NCBI GenBank assembly: GCA_009746045.1
Contig: RPFO01000165.1
Span: forward strand, 374,001-438,000
Length of the DNA: 64,000 nucleotides
Direction of reading: 5' to 3'
From: Mesostigma viride
Lineage: Eukaryota; Streptophyta; Mesostigmatophyceae; Mesostigmatales; Mesostigmataceae
Shown here: piece after piece, positions 32,101 through 42,400 of the stretch
How positions within the stretch are numbered: position 1 is the first letter of the stretch
Layout: each line of letters starts with the position of its first letter
Notes under the pieces: model-generated
What the model saw: the letters and a program-made list of their open reading frames with translations, nothing else
Database searches by the model: none
Told to the model about the DNA's origin: nothing
Translations under genes and position numbers: made by a program

Positions 32101-32570
32101 CAACGCACTACCTTGCATTGCAGTGTGTACTCGCGGTGGCGGCGCGTGGCACGCTGTCGCCGGCGTGCCGATCTCACCCTGCCCCACGCGGTGTACGCTG
32201 GCCTAAGTGGGTATGGCAGCGGGAAAAGGGAGCGGTCCCGCTGGGATTCTATTTCCCTACTTGTTGAGCCTTGCTGAGCTTGTCCAAGAGGATGGCAGTT
32301 TGGAGAGCTGCCTTGACAGCCGGGGTGGCTGACAGTGCAGCCTCCTCCCCCAATGGCAGGAGGTGGCTGGCCACCTTCCACCCCCCCCCTCCTTGCCCTT
32401 CCACCTGCAGCAAGGCCGCCACCACCCTCATTAGGTACTCCATGCCCACAAGCTCCCCGGCTGCTGAGCCCAGCTCCTTGAGAAGGGTGTCCATGGCCAA
32501 TGCAATGTTCATGACAATTTTCCTGTTCTCCATGTTCCGCCAATTTCCAGGCTTTACCGTCATGACCCAC
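29127..32570 (-). CDS. DIRS-type pol: reverse transcriptase, RNase H and tyrosine recombinase
   Basis: An open frame of 1147 codons. The first ~108 codons overlap gag in another frame and look non-conserved, so translation probably begins near the gag stop (about 32247) by frameshift or re-initiation. RT: GELRFIVNRKLGNL, motif A KSDLVSYYYSI, motif C SITIDDLVASN. RNase H: VASDASTYGQG, INEKEVRAA, RLVDSTAALG. A linker holds GIHPNPGP (about 30057-30080), which resembles a 2A ribosome-skipping motif. The C-terminus is a tyrosine recombinase with RISEALNL (Arg), HGLRHGGATHDF (His-x-x-Arg) and HYVGLHR (Tyr nucleophile). The recombinase replaces the integrase of LTR elements. Confidence 0.92.
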   Translation of the reverse strand: MGHDGKAWKLAEHGEQENCHEHCIGHGHPSQGAGLSSRGACGHGVPNEGGGGLAAGGRARRGGVEGGQPPPAIGGGGCTVSHPGCQGSSPNCHPLGQAQQGSTSREIESQRDRSLFPLPYPLRPAYTAWGRVRSARRRQRATRRHREYTLQCKVVRWLNWLWGGGQDPPPNPRGACSKGREEALARVKRHCTWHSRRVGGVATGQEQEGADAIYGKQNKYEQLRADAVSLPKAEVAGKARLLDLLAMRPSWREIYASEENCIKPAVVASAKYWNVPKPSRGCSMAEWGKLMSRAAGVGMVAFRERRPKWVDGCFGVAKGVGELRFIVNRKLGNLLWVDPPKILLPHLGILVEVYIKGWCYCAKSDLVSYYYSIEVPEWWWDYQGLPSVWSTSVGLAGPRRKVWPVLKVLAMGHSHAVALGEAIHEMVLYMTGALDPRRQVNYLSSAGELTLVRDECGQPLRLAIEYKEERAGELQIDLENPPAPMLSITIDDLVASNGRTCEAVNQLITRAIEEGYLPNNLVPSKEKTKMASLEGDELEALGVVHRRNGVLEPTVKQLNLVIAHTQAILTRGRATAEGLAAVLGRWLWLQMLSRSCLSIWQQCFKFISLQGWGQRSWVLWAGVREELECALALAPMLRVDRSAPLAREVVASDASTYGQGVVYATMEPGDVTELARAREVRGYPTLLIPSEVAYAGPRPLSARAQQAITSQQWRVGVRSRWRDPGMHINEKEVRAAVKGVERSARSLANRGKRVVRLVDSTAALGCLAKGRSSSHKLNKQCRRLCALTLATGSRSQWVWTPSALQPADGVSRGQSMATFLAGWVRDLTAEGIHPNPGPPAPVSYLPLLEGKVKPATLLAYRRGLDSLLTWWEAGGRADGSSSRADTLEETFCAYVAWAHFRGYSRQVCVNALMGLQLYYPGMVKRWDLARGVLAGWKTLVPPRAPPPIPWEAAFALASTMVMQGQRLAGLLVVIVFRHYLRISEALNLRVGHVRLQPDVRLGPAQRGALLLRSTKTSKGKTQSVVVEDVMSETILRHCIAGKHAWEAVFPFTYPQFRRIWQAASQALGVAQIFTIHGLRHGGATHDFLAGRSMGDIQGRGRWLSSSTVAHYVGLHRSLEVQLPEVILRAMAACPPRAWRAILKLPST

Positions 32571-33304
32571 GACCGGATTCCCATCCCATTGTCGCTGGCG
32601 TCCTCCAACACCCCCGGCAGCACCCGCTCCGAAACCCGATATTTCACGCTCTTGGCTCGGCTTGGCAGCGCCACCCCTTTCGAGGCCTTGAAGTGGCTTC
32701 CCGCCCCCTCCATTCCTCCCAGCGCTGCCTTCAAACCTTGCATGAATTTCTCGGCTGCGACCTCCCCCTCCTCGTCCTCCTCGTCGTCCTGATTTTCGGT
32801 TTCCGGAGGTGCCCCAACGAATGTCGCCAACCTCGCCCTCATTTCCTTTCCGACAGCCCCCCCACCTGCCGAAACCTTGGCCGCGCCTTTCGGCTTGGCC
32901 ATTTTTCGCTGCGCAGGTGTCGTTGGTGGCAGCGCCTGATCCTCCTCCTCGTCCGCCGCGAGATCTGCCACGGCCAGCAGTTTTGCCACCAACGTTCCGT
33001 TTGGGTCACGTGCGTCCAACACGTCGCCAACATCAACGTGATCGGCCAGCAACTGCACGACAGACTTCAGCTGGCTCGAGCTCCACGAGCTGGCGTCCGT
33101 CACCCAGTCCTCGGCACCGAAGACCTGCTCGACTGCCCCCACCGCCTCTGCGGGGCTGATGCACTTGGCGAGCAGAGTGGCGAGCTGCTTCTTTTTGGCG
33201 CTGAAGGCGACTGGCGCGTGACTGGCGGCAGCAGCCCGCGGTGTGGGCGTCCCGTCCTCCCCGCGCGCTGCCTGCCCTCCTGTAGCTTTGCGCCCCTTCG
33301 GCAT
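32249..33304 (-). CDS. DIRS-type gag-like ORF
   Basis: 351 aa, starting MPKGRKATGGQ 88 bp inside A1. The N-terminus is basic and Ala-rich, the middle has an acidic run (NQDDEEDEEGEVAAEKF), and the C-terminal half (RSWVMTVKPGNWRNMENRKIVMNIAL...) is probably helical. There is no CCHC knuckle. Its position upstream of pol and its size fit the structural protein of DIRS-group elements, but I cannot assign it from sequence motifs alone. Its 3' end overlaps the open part of the pol frame by about 320 bp. Confidence 0.75.
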   Translation of the reverse strand: MPKGRKATGGQAARGEDGTPTPRAAAASHAPVAFSAKKKQLATLLAKCISPAEAVGAVEQVFGAEDWVTDASSWSSSQLKSVVQLLADHVDVGDVLDARDPNGTLVAKLLAVADLAADEEEDQALPPTTPAQRKMAKPKGAAKVSAGGGAVGKEMRARLATFVGAPPETENQDDEEDEEGEVAAEKFMQGLKAALGGMEGAGSHFKASKGVALPSRAKSVKYRVSERVLPGVLEDASDNGMGIRSWVMTVKPGNWRNMENRKIVMNIALAMDTLLKELGSAAGELVGMEYLMRVVAALLQVEGQGGGGWKVASHLLPLGEEAALSATPAVKAALQTAILLDKLSKAQQVGK

Positions 33305-33391
33305 TGCTGCTCAGGGCCAAAAATGGCTCCGACAGTACAGGTTCGTCAAACCAGAGGTTCGTTTCCCCTGGCTTGCTGTCGCCGCCCTCGT

Positions 33392-33826
33392 GAAAAGAAA
33401 AGAGGCCGACCTTAGCTAGGTGGGTTTGTTTTTGTCCTTTTTTGCGTGTCATGCGGCCTTGGCCCGGACGGCATTTTTTCGCCACGCAAATGTTGCGTCT
33501 GAACAAATGACGCCATGTGGCGTTCTAATTGCCGGCAGCTTACGTAAGGCTGCCGGGGCTATTAGGTCACATATTGCGTGAGAGAAAGAATCTAGATCTA
33601 CTTAATCACTACGCCATGAGCCAAGAAACCTAGACAGTGGCAGGTTTATATCTCAACGTAGCTCCTGCCACCTGGCCAAGAAAAAACTGGCCAAAGCTTT
33701 GGCCACGACTGATCCGGATCAGGCCGCACCGGCCTCAAAAGGTTTGTCACGTGAACCCAATAACCTAGCTATAGCGGCTACCCTTCCATCTCACTATAAA
33801 GAAACTATGTTCAGAGAACCACGATT
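33392..33826 (-). repeat. Split repeat A1
   Basis: 435-bp 5' terminal repeat; nearly identical partner of A2 at 28485-28919. Expected to carry the promoter of the element. Confidence 0.9.
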
Positions 33827-34183
33827 TTTTTCGTTTTTGTGTGCTAGGCTTTATACGGACAGCGTATACCACACCTTCAAACTCAGTGCACATCATTATC
33901 AAGTTGGTTATTGTAGCACCATGCTGGGGGCCCAGCATACTCGAAGACAAGGTGTTGCCCCTCGTAGCAGCGTGGGTGGGTGGGTGGGTGGGAGCTGAAA
34001 AGAGGCCTCCCTACGTCCCCTACACCACTCTAAGTACTGACTATCATTCACATTGCGCCACGCAGGCCTGCCGGCTGGCGCAGGTACAAGGTGTACTGAC
34101 TGCCCATCACAGTTGCGCCACGCCTGGCGGCTGGCGCAGGTAACAAGGTCTAGCTAGTGACGTACGTTAGAAGCTACCTAGAT
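33827..34183. other. Spacer with a short tandem duplication
   Basis: A ~55-bp unit containing TTGCGCCACGC and GGCTGGCGCAGGTA is repeated at about 34035-34095 and 34097-34147. No gene recognised. Confidence 0.5.
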
Positions 34184-34683
34184 ATATCCATCCATCCATC
34201 CATCCACCCACCCACCCACCCACCCACCCACCCACCCACCCACCCACCCACCCACCCACCCACCCACCCACCCACCCACCCACCCACCCACCCACCCACC
34301 CACCCACCCACCCACCCACCCACCCACCCACCCACCCACCCACCCACCCACCCACCCACCCACCCACCCACCCACCCACCCACCCACCCACCCACCCACC
34401 CACCCACCCACCCACCACCCACCCACCCACCCACCCACCCATCCATCCATCCATCCATCCATCCATCCATCCATCCATCCATCCATCCATCCATCCATCC
34501 ATCCATCCATCCATCCATCCATCCATCCATCCATCCATCCATCCATCCATCCATCCATCCATCCATCCATCCATCCATCCATCCATCCATCCATCCATCC
34601 ATCCATCCATCCATCCATCCATCCATCCATCCATCCATCCATCCATCCATCCATCCATCCATCCATCCATCCATCCATCCATC
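34184..34683. repeat. 500-bp CATC/CACC tetranucleotide tract
   Basis: Four CATC units, then a nearly pure run of about 60 CACC units, then about 60 CATC units. Only one slip (a missing base near 34415) breaks the CACC phase. A second CATC tract lies in an intron at 44241-44417. Confidence 0.95.
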
Positions 34684-35949
34684 GGGGTTAATACTCGGAC
34701 GTGCATGACTCCCCAATGGGAGTACGAGTTTGCTTATTTAACTAACACGGGTGCTCCGCGGAGCTCCCCATCGGGTCGACCGCTTGATCAATGTAATTAA
34801 ATGAATGAATGAATTATAAATGGTGAGAGACCACATGTTATTGAATAATGGTGAGACACCACACTGCAACTGATCAATGCATGTGGATGGAAGGAGCAGA
34901 TGTGGAGCCACGGTGGTACGACAAAACACTTTCAATTAGGGCACGTGCTGGCATTTTCAAGAATCATGCCACACGCATTCCATTACATGCCCCACGTGCA
35001 AGCATATATATGAGAAGCTATGATGGGTTCAATGGACTCACTTCACAAGGGCAACTACAATGCAGGCATGTAGTGAAATCCCTACCTGCACCGGGGTGGG
35101 TACAATAATAAGGCAGTCAGGCAGGCCTTCTCCATGACATACCCAGATGGTATGTCACAGTACTGCTATGTACTTGCAACATCAAGTACAAGAATACAAC
35201 AAAAAAGCGTGTCATTTGGGTTTGTAATGGAAGTTGTATACACAGGTAGAGCGCGAGAAAGCTACAGATACACGGTATTATTCCAACAAGAGGTGAAGCA
35301 CATGGGTAACACCCCAATGCATCCAGCAAGTTCATGATTGAGGTAGGCAGCTCATGTGGAATTGAAAATGCTCTGCTCGCCCTTAGCCAGTTGTTGGCGG
35401 CGAACACCATCAGCTTAGCTCTGGCCAAGGTAGCAGATAGCAGCAACGGAAGCAGATAGCAGCACTTGCAAACCGTATGTAGCCCAGACCCCTCTGTTCA
35501 CATCAGCAACGCAAGAGATGCACATGATGCATGCAAGAAAGCCAGAAAGCCAGCAACATGCCAACACTAGCCAGCACATATGCAGCAAGCACAGCGAGCG
35601 CTTACCACGAAGACGATATCACATCCCCAATCTCCCAGTACCTAGATATATAGTTGAGGCTGATTGCGGGTGGGGCCCACTCAGACGATGAAAGGTGGCG
35701 ACCTGGCAAAAATTGCCGCACATTGTGTACAGCACTGTCAGTGCTATGTGACCTCTCAACAGAGGCCCATGTTCCATCACCACATGCACCAACAAGGCAA
35801 ACAATCACAGACAGCCACCAATGCAAGCAAAACAGCTATGTTAATAACCCAGAGATGCAAACAGGCACAAAAGTCAGGCGTCAGCGATGCAAGACACCTA
35901 GGCAGTACTGAATGCATGCAACAACAGTGGCGACAACAATGGCAGTCAT
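34684..35949. other. Gene-free stretch
   Basis: No ORF resembling a protein family and no repeat shared with the rest of the window was recognised. Confidence 0.5.
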
Positions 35950-36332
35950 GAATCATGATAGCCATGACAGCCATGACAGCCATGACAGCCATGACAGCCA
36001 TGACAGCCATGACAGCCATGACAGCCATGACAGCCATGACAACAACCATGACAGCCATGACAGCCATGACAGCGATGACAGCCATGACAGCCATGACAGC
36101 CATGACAGCCATGACAGCCATGACAGCCATGACAGCCATGACAGCCATGACAGCCATGACAGCCATGACAGCCATGACAGCCATGACAGCCATGACAGCC
36201 ACGACAGCCACGACAGCCATGACAACAACCATGACAGCCATGACAGCCATGACAGCCATGACAGCCATGACAGCCATGACAGCCATGACAGCCATGACAG
36301 CCATGAAAGCCATGAAAGCCATGAAAGCCACG
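35950..36332. repeat. 9-bp minisatellite (CATGACAGC)n
   Basis: About 40 units of CATGACAGC with rare variants (CATGACAAC, CGATGACAG, CATGAAAGC at the 3' end). The 9-bp period keeps three frames open on each strand; the resulting HDS, MTA and WLS repeats are composition effects. Confidence 0.95.
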
Positions 36333-38170
36333 GCTGCTCGGCAGCGAACAATACTATAAAGTATATAGCCATAAGTATGAAGTATATAAGCACAAGTATA
36401 TAACCATACCCAACAAGCACGCCTGCTTTAAAAAATTAATTAATAAATAAAAATAATTATGATGGGCTCCCTCGATTTACAACGCACCATCGGGACCTGA
36501 CCCAAAGAAAGCAAGCCCGCTTATATGCGCGCTCCTACATGCATCGAGAAACAATGCACAACGCAGAAGAACCAAGACGGCTCGCAGGAAAGAAAAGAGC
36601 ACCAGCAACCCCGCTCGCCAGTTGCATGTACTTACAACTGTTGCAAGGTGATGACGAGCACAGTCGACGGTAACTCGCCTGGCAACATTTGCTCCGCCTG
36701 GCAACACAACAAGGCAATATCACTCTTCGAAGTGAAGCTCAATTGGCAAATGCAGCAATCCAAAGGAACAATCGATAGTAATGCCGACACTTGATTTACT
36801 GGATTGGACCAGTCTTCCACGACAAACACTGTCAAGCTCTGGAGAAAATCCATGATAAAATGCCTTATCAATCGAATTGCAATTAATGATAACTTGCATG
36901 CTTAGCAACAAGATATTGAAACGTCAATCTACGTTTAGGTAAATGTCCATGCCGCCCCCGTCAATTTCCGGAATGTTTCTCCCGCCATGGCTGCCGGGGG
37001 GGTAAATGGGTCTTTTTCCGGGTCTGCTGTCTTGCACTTACGGCGCCTAACTACAGTAATTTACGCGCCCGCAGGCCCACCGGCCGACAGGCGAGCCTTG
37101 TATGCAGGCTACGGACCTGCTTGGAGTACCGCGCCACTAGGCTCGGGTGAGTCTGGATGAGAATCCAGACCCGTGAGTCTGAAAAATATGGTCGAAGTGC
37201 AGTGACAGGGGTTTTGGATATGGATTCCCACCTACCAGTACAGCACATTGACCACTTTGCATCCTTCTTTCTGCTATTGAGCAAGCACGTATCATTGATC
37301 TCATAGTTGTCATCGAAGAAATCCCCGCCATCGGACACGAAAAGCGTCAATTTGGCAACTGTTGCCGGGTTTGTTTACAATGGCATTTTGCTGTCAATTA
37401 GCTCTGGGTGTGCCGCATGCATTGAAGTGTAGTTTTGAGCCAACCCGGACATTAGCTTCTCGCCAATATGTGACGAAGCAGCTTGCTTATAGGCTGCCGA
37501 AAGTGGAAGCAAGTCAGCATTCCTCGGGGAATGCAATTTTGAGCCGGCAGTTCCTGGAAGGCTCCGCATGTAAGTCTGGACTAAGTCATTACCTCGCGAA
37601 AGCAATGTGCTTGCGCCAGCATTACAAGCACTTGACTGCCAATCATCTATGCGCGGCAAGATTTCAGACAGGATGCCGACAGGTATGCCTGGGCGCTTTT
37701 GGCACCGTGCTTTTGCAGGTTCCAAAATGATACGTTTAACACTGCCTTGGTACGTCGGTGTGCATTCCCGGAACTTGATCGTGTAGTTAAACTGCCGCGG
37801 TCAGCAGGATGTGATGCCACGCACCCGAACCGAGGCCGACACACGCTCTCCCGCAGCGTGAAGCTGGGAGTCACCCGCGCTGCCTCTGCTGTCACTTCTG
37901 GCCGTCCTGGCGATGTGTCCACCCCAGAACAGCAACAGGCGAGTTCCTGACAAGCACCTGTCAAGTTTTGTTCCTTTGCCCCATGCAAGTTTCCGTTATC
38001 TCCCCTCTTGGCTACTGCATGTTGTTTGCGTGTGGAAGCCTCGTTCTGAAGTTGTGGGACTGTATCTCGCTCCATTAGGAAAAAGTATCGAGGTTTATGA
38101 CACTGTGAATGATATGGATGCCATCTGGCAATGTCGAATCATCGTAAGCCAGGGGAGGCCCGTGCACTTC
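36333..38170. other. Unassigned stretch
   Basis: Two plus-strand ORFs (37362-37730 and 37913-38170 before the simple repeat) read like ordinary protein, for example VVGLYLAPLGKSIEVYDTVN, but match nothing that I recognise and have no clear gene structure. I do not call them as genes. Confidence 0.35.
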
Positions 38171-38199
38171 CTTGTCACGTCAAACAGAGAAAATACTGC

Positions 38200-38440
38200 T
38201 GCCACCACCACCACCGCCGCCGCCCCGCCGCCCCCCCCCCCAACACACACACACCCCACCCACCCACCCACCCCCACCACCCCCACCACCCCCACCCCCA
38301 CCGCCACCGCCGCCGCCGCCACCACCACCACCACCGCCACCACCATCAAGGCCACCAGTGCTACTTCTACTGCTATTACTGCTGCCACCACCACTACTGC
38401 TTCTACCTTCTACCATTACCACTACGACGACGACTTCCAT
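38200..38440. repeat. Imperfect CCACCG/CCACCACC low-complexity tract
   Basis: Mixed CCACCACCG, CCCCCAC and CACACACC repeats grading into CTACTG-type repeats. Long proline or glycine ORFs here are artefacts. Confidence 0.85.
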
Positions 38441-39119
38441 TAATAACAATAACAATAAAAAACAATACCACATTGCCGCAAACAGTTGTACGACACGGGA
38501 ACTGTAAGGGGCACGAGGGGCCGCCGTCGCATACTTCCCAGGTCCGCTGTGTGTGTTTCTGGGTGCGCTCGGCGGGTCGTGCACACTGTGGGTGAACGGC
38601 TCACGCACACATTTGTTTGAACCGAAGGCATGCCCATCAAAAGAGTAGGCATGCCTATTGCTTCATGTTCCCCGGCCATCAAGTTTTAGTTTGATTTTGT
38701 GTTCATGCTTTGGGCCACTACACGCGCATGCCCATAGGGGCACCGCATCCCCATGCAAGCCCCAAGGGCCATCCTCGCAGTCAAATGTGGAGTGAGGGAG
38801 GAAACCAGGCAGCTGAAGCTGCTGTGCAAAGGCTGTGACGGTGCCCTCCCCCAAAACTCATTGCTTTTCTTTCATGTTGTGGACACCGCCCCACTGTCAA
38901 ACCCCCTTTATCCGATCACCCGACTTGAACGGTGGTGCTCACGACAGGTAGCCCTAGCAAGTTACACCACCCGTGGCTCGTAACGCAACTCGTTCCCCTT
39001 TTAGGTTAAGAGCGACCTTTTAATGGGTAAGGCTCTTAAGACAGTACCATGTGGCAGCGTACTCCACAAGAGTCTTCATTTTGGCAATCAATTCCTCAAT
39101 GAAGTAATCGCCTCCATAT

Positions 39120-39250
39120 GATAGATGTGGGCCATTCATCTCCATCATCCTGAGCGACTCAAAAACGCGGATAAGATAACGGCAGGCTCGAGCTACCAAG
39201 GTCCGGATTCTCCAGATTTCTGGCCTGCGTTGGTTGTCTCATTGATATGA
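39120..39250 (+). repeat. Dispersed repeat (GGTTGTCTCATTGATA family)
   Basis: Forward copy of the repeat found in reverse at 18990-19110, about 180 bp upstream of the proposed first exon of the CRAL-TRIO gene. Confidence 0.65.
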
Positions 39251-39254
39251 GAGA

Positions 39255-39428
39255 TAGTACATGCAATTGACAATACATGATAGACAATATTACTGACAAT
39301 ATATGTAATATGACAATAGCTGATAGACAATATTACTGAAAATATAATAGTATGTTTGACAATGTGTGATAGACAATACCACTATGTGTAATCGACAATG
39401 TGTTGTGTTATAGACAATATCACTTCCC
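39255..39428 (+). promoter_or_regulatory. AT-rich upstream region with repeated GATAGACAATA
   Basis: Five or so copies of ATAGACAATA(T/C) and related GACAATATA words occur just upstream of the proposed first exon at 39433. It is the likely promoter region by position only; no TATA box or known element could be singled out. Confidence 0.3.
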
Positions 39429-39432
39429 AGCT

Positions 39433-39453
39433 ATGGCATCCCAATGGATGCAG
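39433..39453 (+). CDS. CRAL-TRIO gene, exon 1 (proposed)
   Basis: ATGGCATCCCAATGGATGCA plus G, followed by GTGAGC. It supplies an in-frame start in phase 0 with exon 2 across a 137-bp intron ending CCACGCAG. A different upstream first exon is possible. Confidence 0.5.
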
Positions 39454-42400
39454 GTGAGCTTAGTTTGTTTTGAACGGCCATCCATCCTGCCATTCCCATC
39501 CATCCACCCACCCGCCCGCCCGTGCGTCCGTCCGTCCATCCCATCTATCCCCATCCCCATCCCCCTGCCCTCCCTTTCCCCCCCACGCAGGCGCTCAAGC
39601 AGCTGGAGGCGATCCTGGCGACCGTCCCCAACCTGCCGACCGGCCCCGGGTCCAAGAACGATGACGAGACGCGCGCCTGGTTTCTGTGGGACCGCAAGTA
39701 CGACCCGGTGGAGGCGGCCGAGAAGCTGGCAAAGTACCTGGTGGGTAAACAGACCAGGTGTTTGGTGGGTGGCTAGAGGTGGAGGCGGCTGAGAAGCTGA
39801 CCAAGTACCTGGTGGGTAAAGAGACCAGTTATGTGGTGGGTGGCTAGAGGTGGAGGTTGCTGAGAAGCTGACCAAGTACCTGGTGGGTAAACAGACCAGG
39901 TGTTTGGTGGGTGGCTAGAGGTGGAGGTGGCTGAGAAGCTAACCAAGTACTTGGCGAGTAAACAGAGACCTGTGCGCATATAAATAGAGACGCGGACCAA
40001 GTACCTGGCGGGTAAATGGACCAGGTACTGGGTAGGTAAATAGACATGTGCGCATAGTAAATCTAGGAGCTGACCCAAGTGCCGGGTAGGTGGTTAGACC
40101 TGTTGGTGCATTAAAGAAGCTGTCCAAGTATCGACTGTGTGTTAACTGTGTCTACAGTCTGAGGCATGCGACAGAAGCTGACCCAAGCAAATGGTGGGTG
40201 GTTAGACTTGCATGTCCCAAGCAAATGGTGGGTGGTTAGACTCCTTGCATGTCCCAAGCAAATGGTGGGTGGGTGGACTCCTTCCATGTCCCAAGCAAAT
40301 GGTGGGTGGGTGGACTCCTTCCATGTCCCAAGCAAATGGTGGGTGGGTGGACTCCTTCCATGTCCCAAGCAAATGGTGGGTGGTTGGACTCCTTCCATGT
40401 CCCAAGCAAATGATGGGTGGTTAGACTCCTTGCAGGTCCCAAGCAAATGGTGGGTGGTTAGACTCCTTCCATATCCCAAGCAAATGGTGGGTGGTTGGAC
40501 TCCTTCCATGTCCCAAGCAAATGGTGGGTGGTTGGACTCCTTCCATGTCCCAAGCAAATGGTGGGTGGTTGGACTCCTTCCATGTCCCAAGCAAATGGTG
40601 GGTGGTTGGACTCCTTCCATGTCCCAAGCAAATGGTGGGTGGTTGGACTCCTTCCATGTCCCAAGCAAATGGTGGGTGGTTGGACTCCTTCCATGTCCCA
40701 AGCAAATGGTGGGTGGTTGGACTCCTTGCATGTCCCAAGCAAATGGTGGGTGGTTGGACTCCTTGCAAAATGGCGGGTGGTTAGACTCCTTGCATGTCCC
40801 AAGCAAATGGTGGGTGGTTGGACTCCTTCCATGTCCCAAGCAAATGGTGGGTGGTTAGACTCCTTGCAAAATGGTGGGTGGTTGGACTCCTTCCATGTCC
40901 CAAGCAAATGGTGGGTGGGTGGACTCCTTGCAGGTCCCAAGCAAATGATGGGTGGTTAGACTCCTTCCATGTCCCAAGCAAATGGTGGGTGGTTAGACTC
41001 CTTGCATGTCCCAAGCAAATGGTGGGTGGTTGTACTCCTTCCATCTCCCAAGCAAATGGTGGGTGGTTAGACTCCTTGCAGGTCCCAAGCAAATGGTGGG
41101 TGGTTAGACTCCTTGCATGTCCCAAGCAAGTGGTGGGTGGTTAGACTCCTTGCAGGTCCCAAGCATATGGTGGGTGGTTAGACTCCTTCCATGTCCCAAG
41201 CAAATGGTGGGTGGTTAGACTCTTTCCATGTCCCAAGCAAATGGTGGGTGGTTGGACTCCTTCCATCTCCCAAGCAAATGGTGGGTGGTTAGACTCCTTG
41301 CATGTCCCAAGCAAATGGTGGGTGGTTAGACTCCTTGCATGTCCCAAGCAAATGGTGGGTGGTTAGACTCCTTGCATGTCCCAAGCAAATGGTGGGTGGT
41401 TGGACTCCTTGCATGTCCCAAGCAAATGGTGGGTGGGTGGACTCCTTCCATGTCCCAAGCAAATGGTGGGTGGTTGGACTCCTTCCATGTCCCAAGCAAA
41501 GGGTGGGTGGTTGGACTCCTTCCATGTCCCAAGCAAATGGTGGGTGGTTGGACTCCTTGCATGTCCCAAGCAAATGGTGGGTGGTTGGACTCCTTCCATG
41601 TCCCAAGCAAATGGTGGGTGGTTAGACTCCTTGCAAAATGGTGGGTGGTTGGACTCCTTGCATGTCCCAAGCAAATGGTGGGTGGTTAGACTCCTTCCAT
41701 GTCCCAAGCAAATGGTGGTTGGTTAGACTCCTTGCATGTCCCAAGCAAATGGTGGGTGGTTAGACTCCTTGCATGTCCCAAGCAAATGGTGGGTGGTTAG
41801 ACTCCTTCCATATCCCAAGCAAATGGTGGGTGGTTGGACTCCTTCCATGTCCCAAGCAAATGGTGGGTGGTTGGACTCCTTCCATGTCCCAAGCAAATGG
41901 TGGGTGGTTGGACTCCTTCCATGTCCCAAGCAAATGGTGGGTGGTTAGACTCCTTCCATGTCCCAAGCAAATGGTGGGTGGTTGGACTCCTTGCAAAATG
42001 GTGGGTGGTTAGACTCCTTCTATGTCCCAAGCAAATGGTGGGTGGTTAGACTCCTTGCATGTCCCAAGCAAATGGTGGATGGTTGGAGTCCTTCCATGTC
42101 CCAAGCAAATGGTGGGTGGGTGGACTCCTTCTATGTCCCAAGCAAATGGTGGGTGGGTGGACTCCTTCCATGTCCCAAGCAAATGGTGGGTGGTTGGAGT
42201 CCTTCCATGTCCCAAGCAAATGGTGGGTGGTTAGACTCCTTCCATGTCCCAAGCAAATGGTGGGTGGTTAGACTCTTTCCATGTCCCAAGCAAATGGTGG
42301 GTGGTTGGACTCCTTCCATGTCCCAAGCAAATGGTGGGTGGTTAGACTCCTTGCAGGTCCCAAGCAAATGGTGGGTGGTTAGACTCCTTGCATGTCCCAA

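Larger units (their letters stand above)
28412..33826 (-). mobile_element. DIRS/PAT/Ngaro-type tyrosine-recombinase retrotransposon with split direct repeats
   Basis: On the minus strand the order is A1 (33826-33392), gag, pol, B1 (29054-29007), A2 (28919-28485), B2 (28459-28412). A1 and A2 are 435 bp and nearly identical; B1 and B2 share 48 bp. This A1-ORFs-B1-A2-B2 layout is the split-direct-repeat architecture of PAT and Ngaro elements. Such elements use a tyrosine recombinase to integrate a circular cDNA and make no target duplication. Both ORFs are open over their full length, so this copy is intact or close to it. Confidence 0.9.

Noticed and set aside
32271-33415. Plus-strand ORFs opposite the DIRS-type gag
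   Set aside because: Shadows of the GC-rich gag ORF; no family resemblance and the wrong strand for the element.
34157-34716. ORFs of Pro-Thr-His or Trp-Met-Asp-Gly repeats
   Set aside because: Translation of a CATC/CACC tetranucleotide tract.
35912-36403. Long ORFs encoding HDS, MTA or WLS repeats
   Set aside because: All frames on both strands stay open because the 9-bp unit lacks stops; no independent evidence of coding.
38925-38995. tRNA-like sequence on the minus strand (GGTGTAACTTG and GTTCAAGTC boxes)
   Set aside because: No acceptor stem and a mismatched T-arm; no cloverleaf possible.
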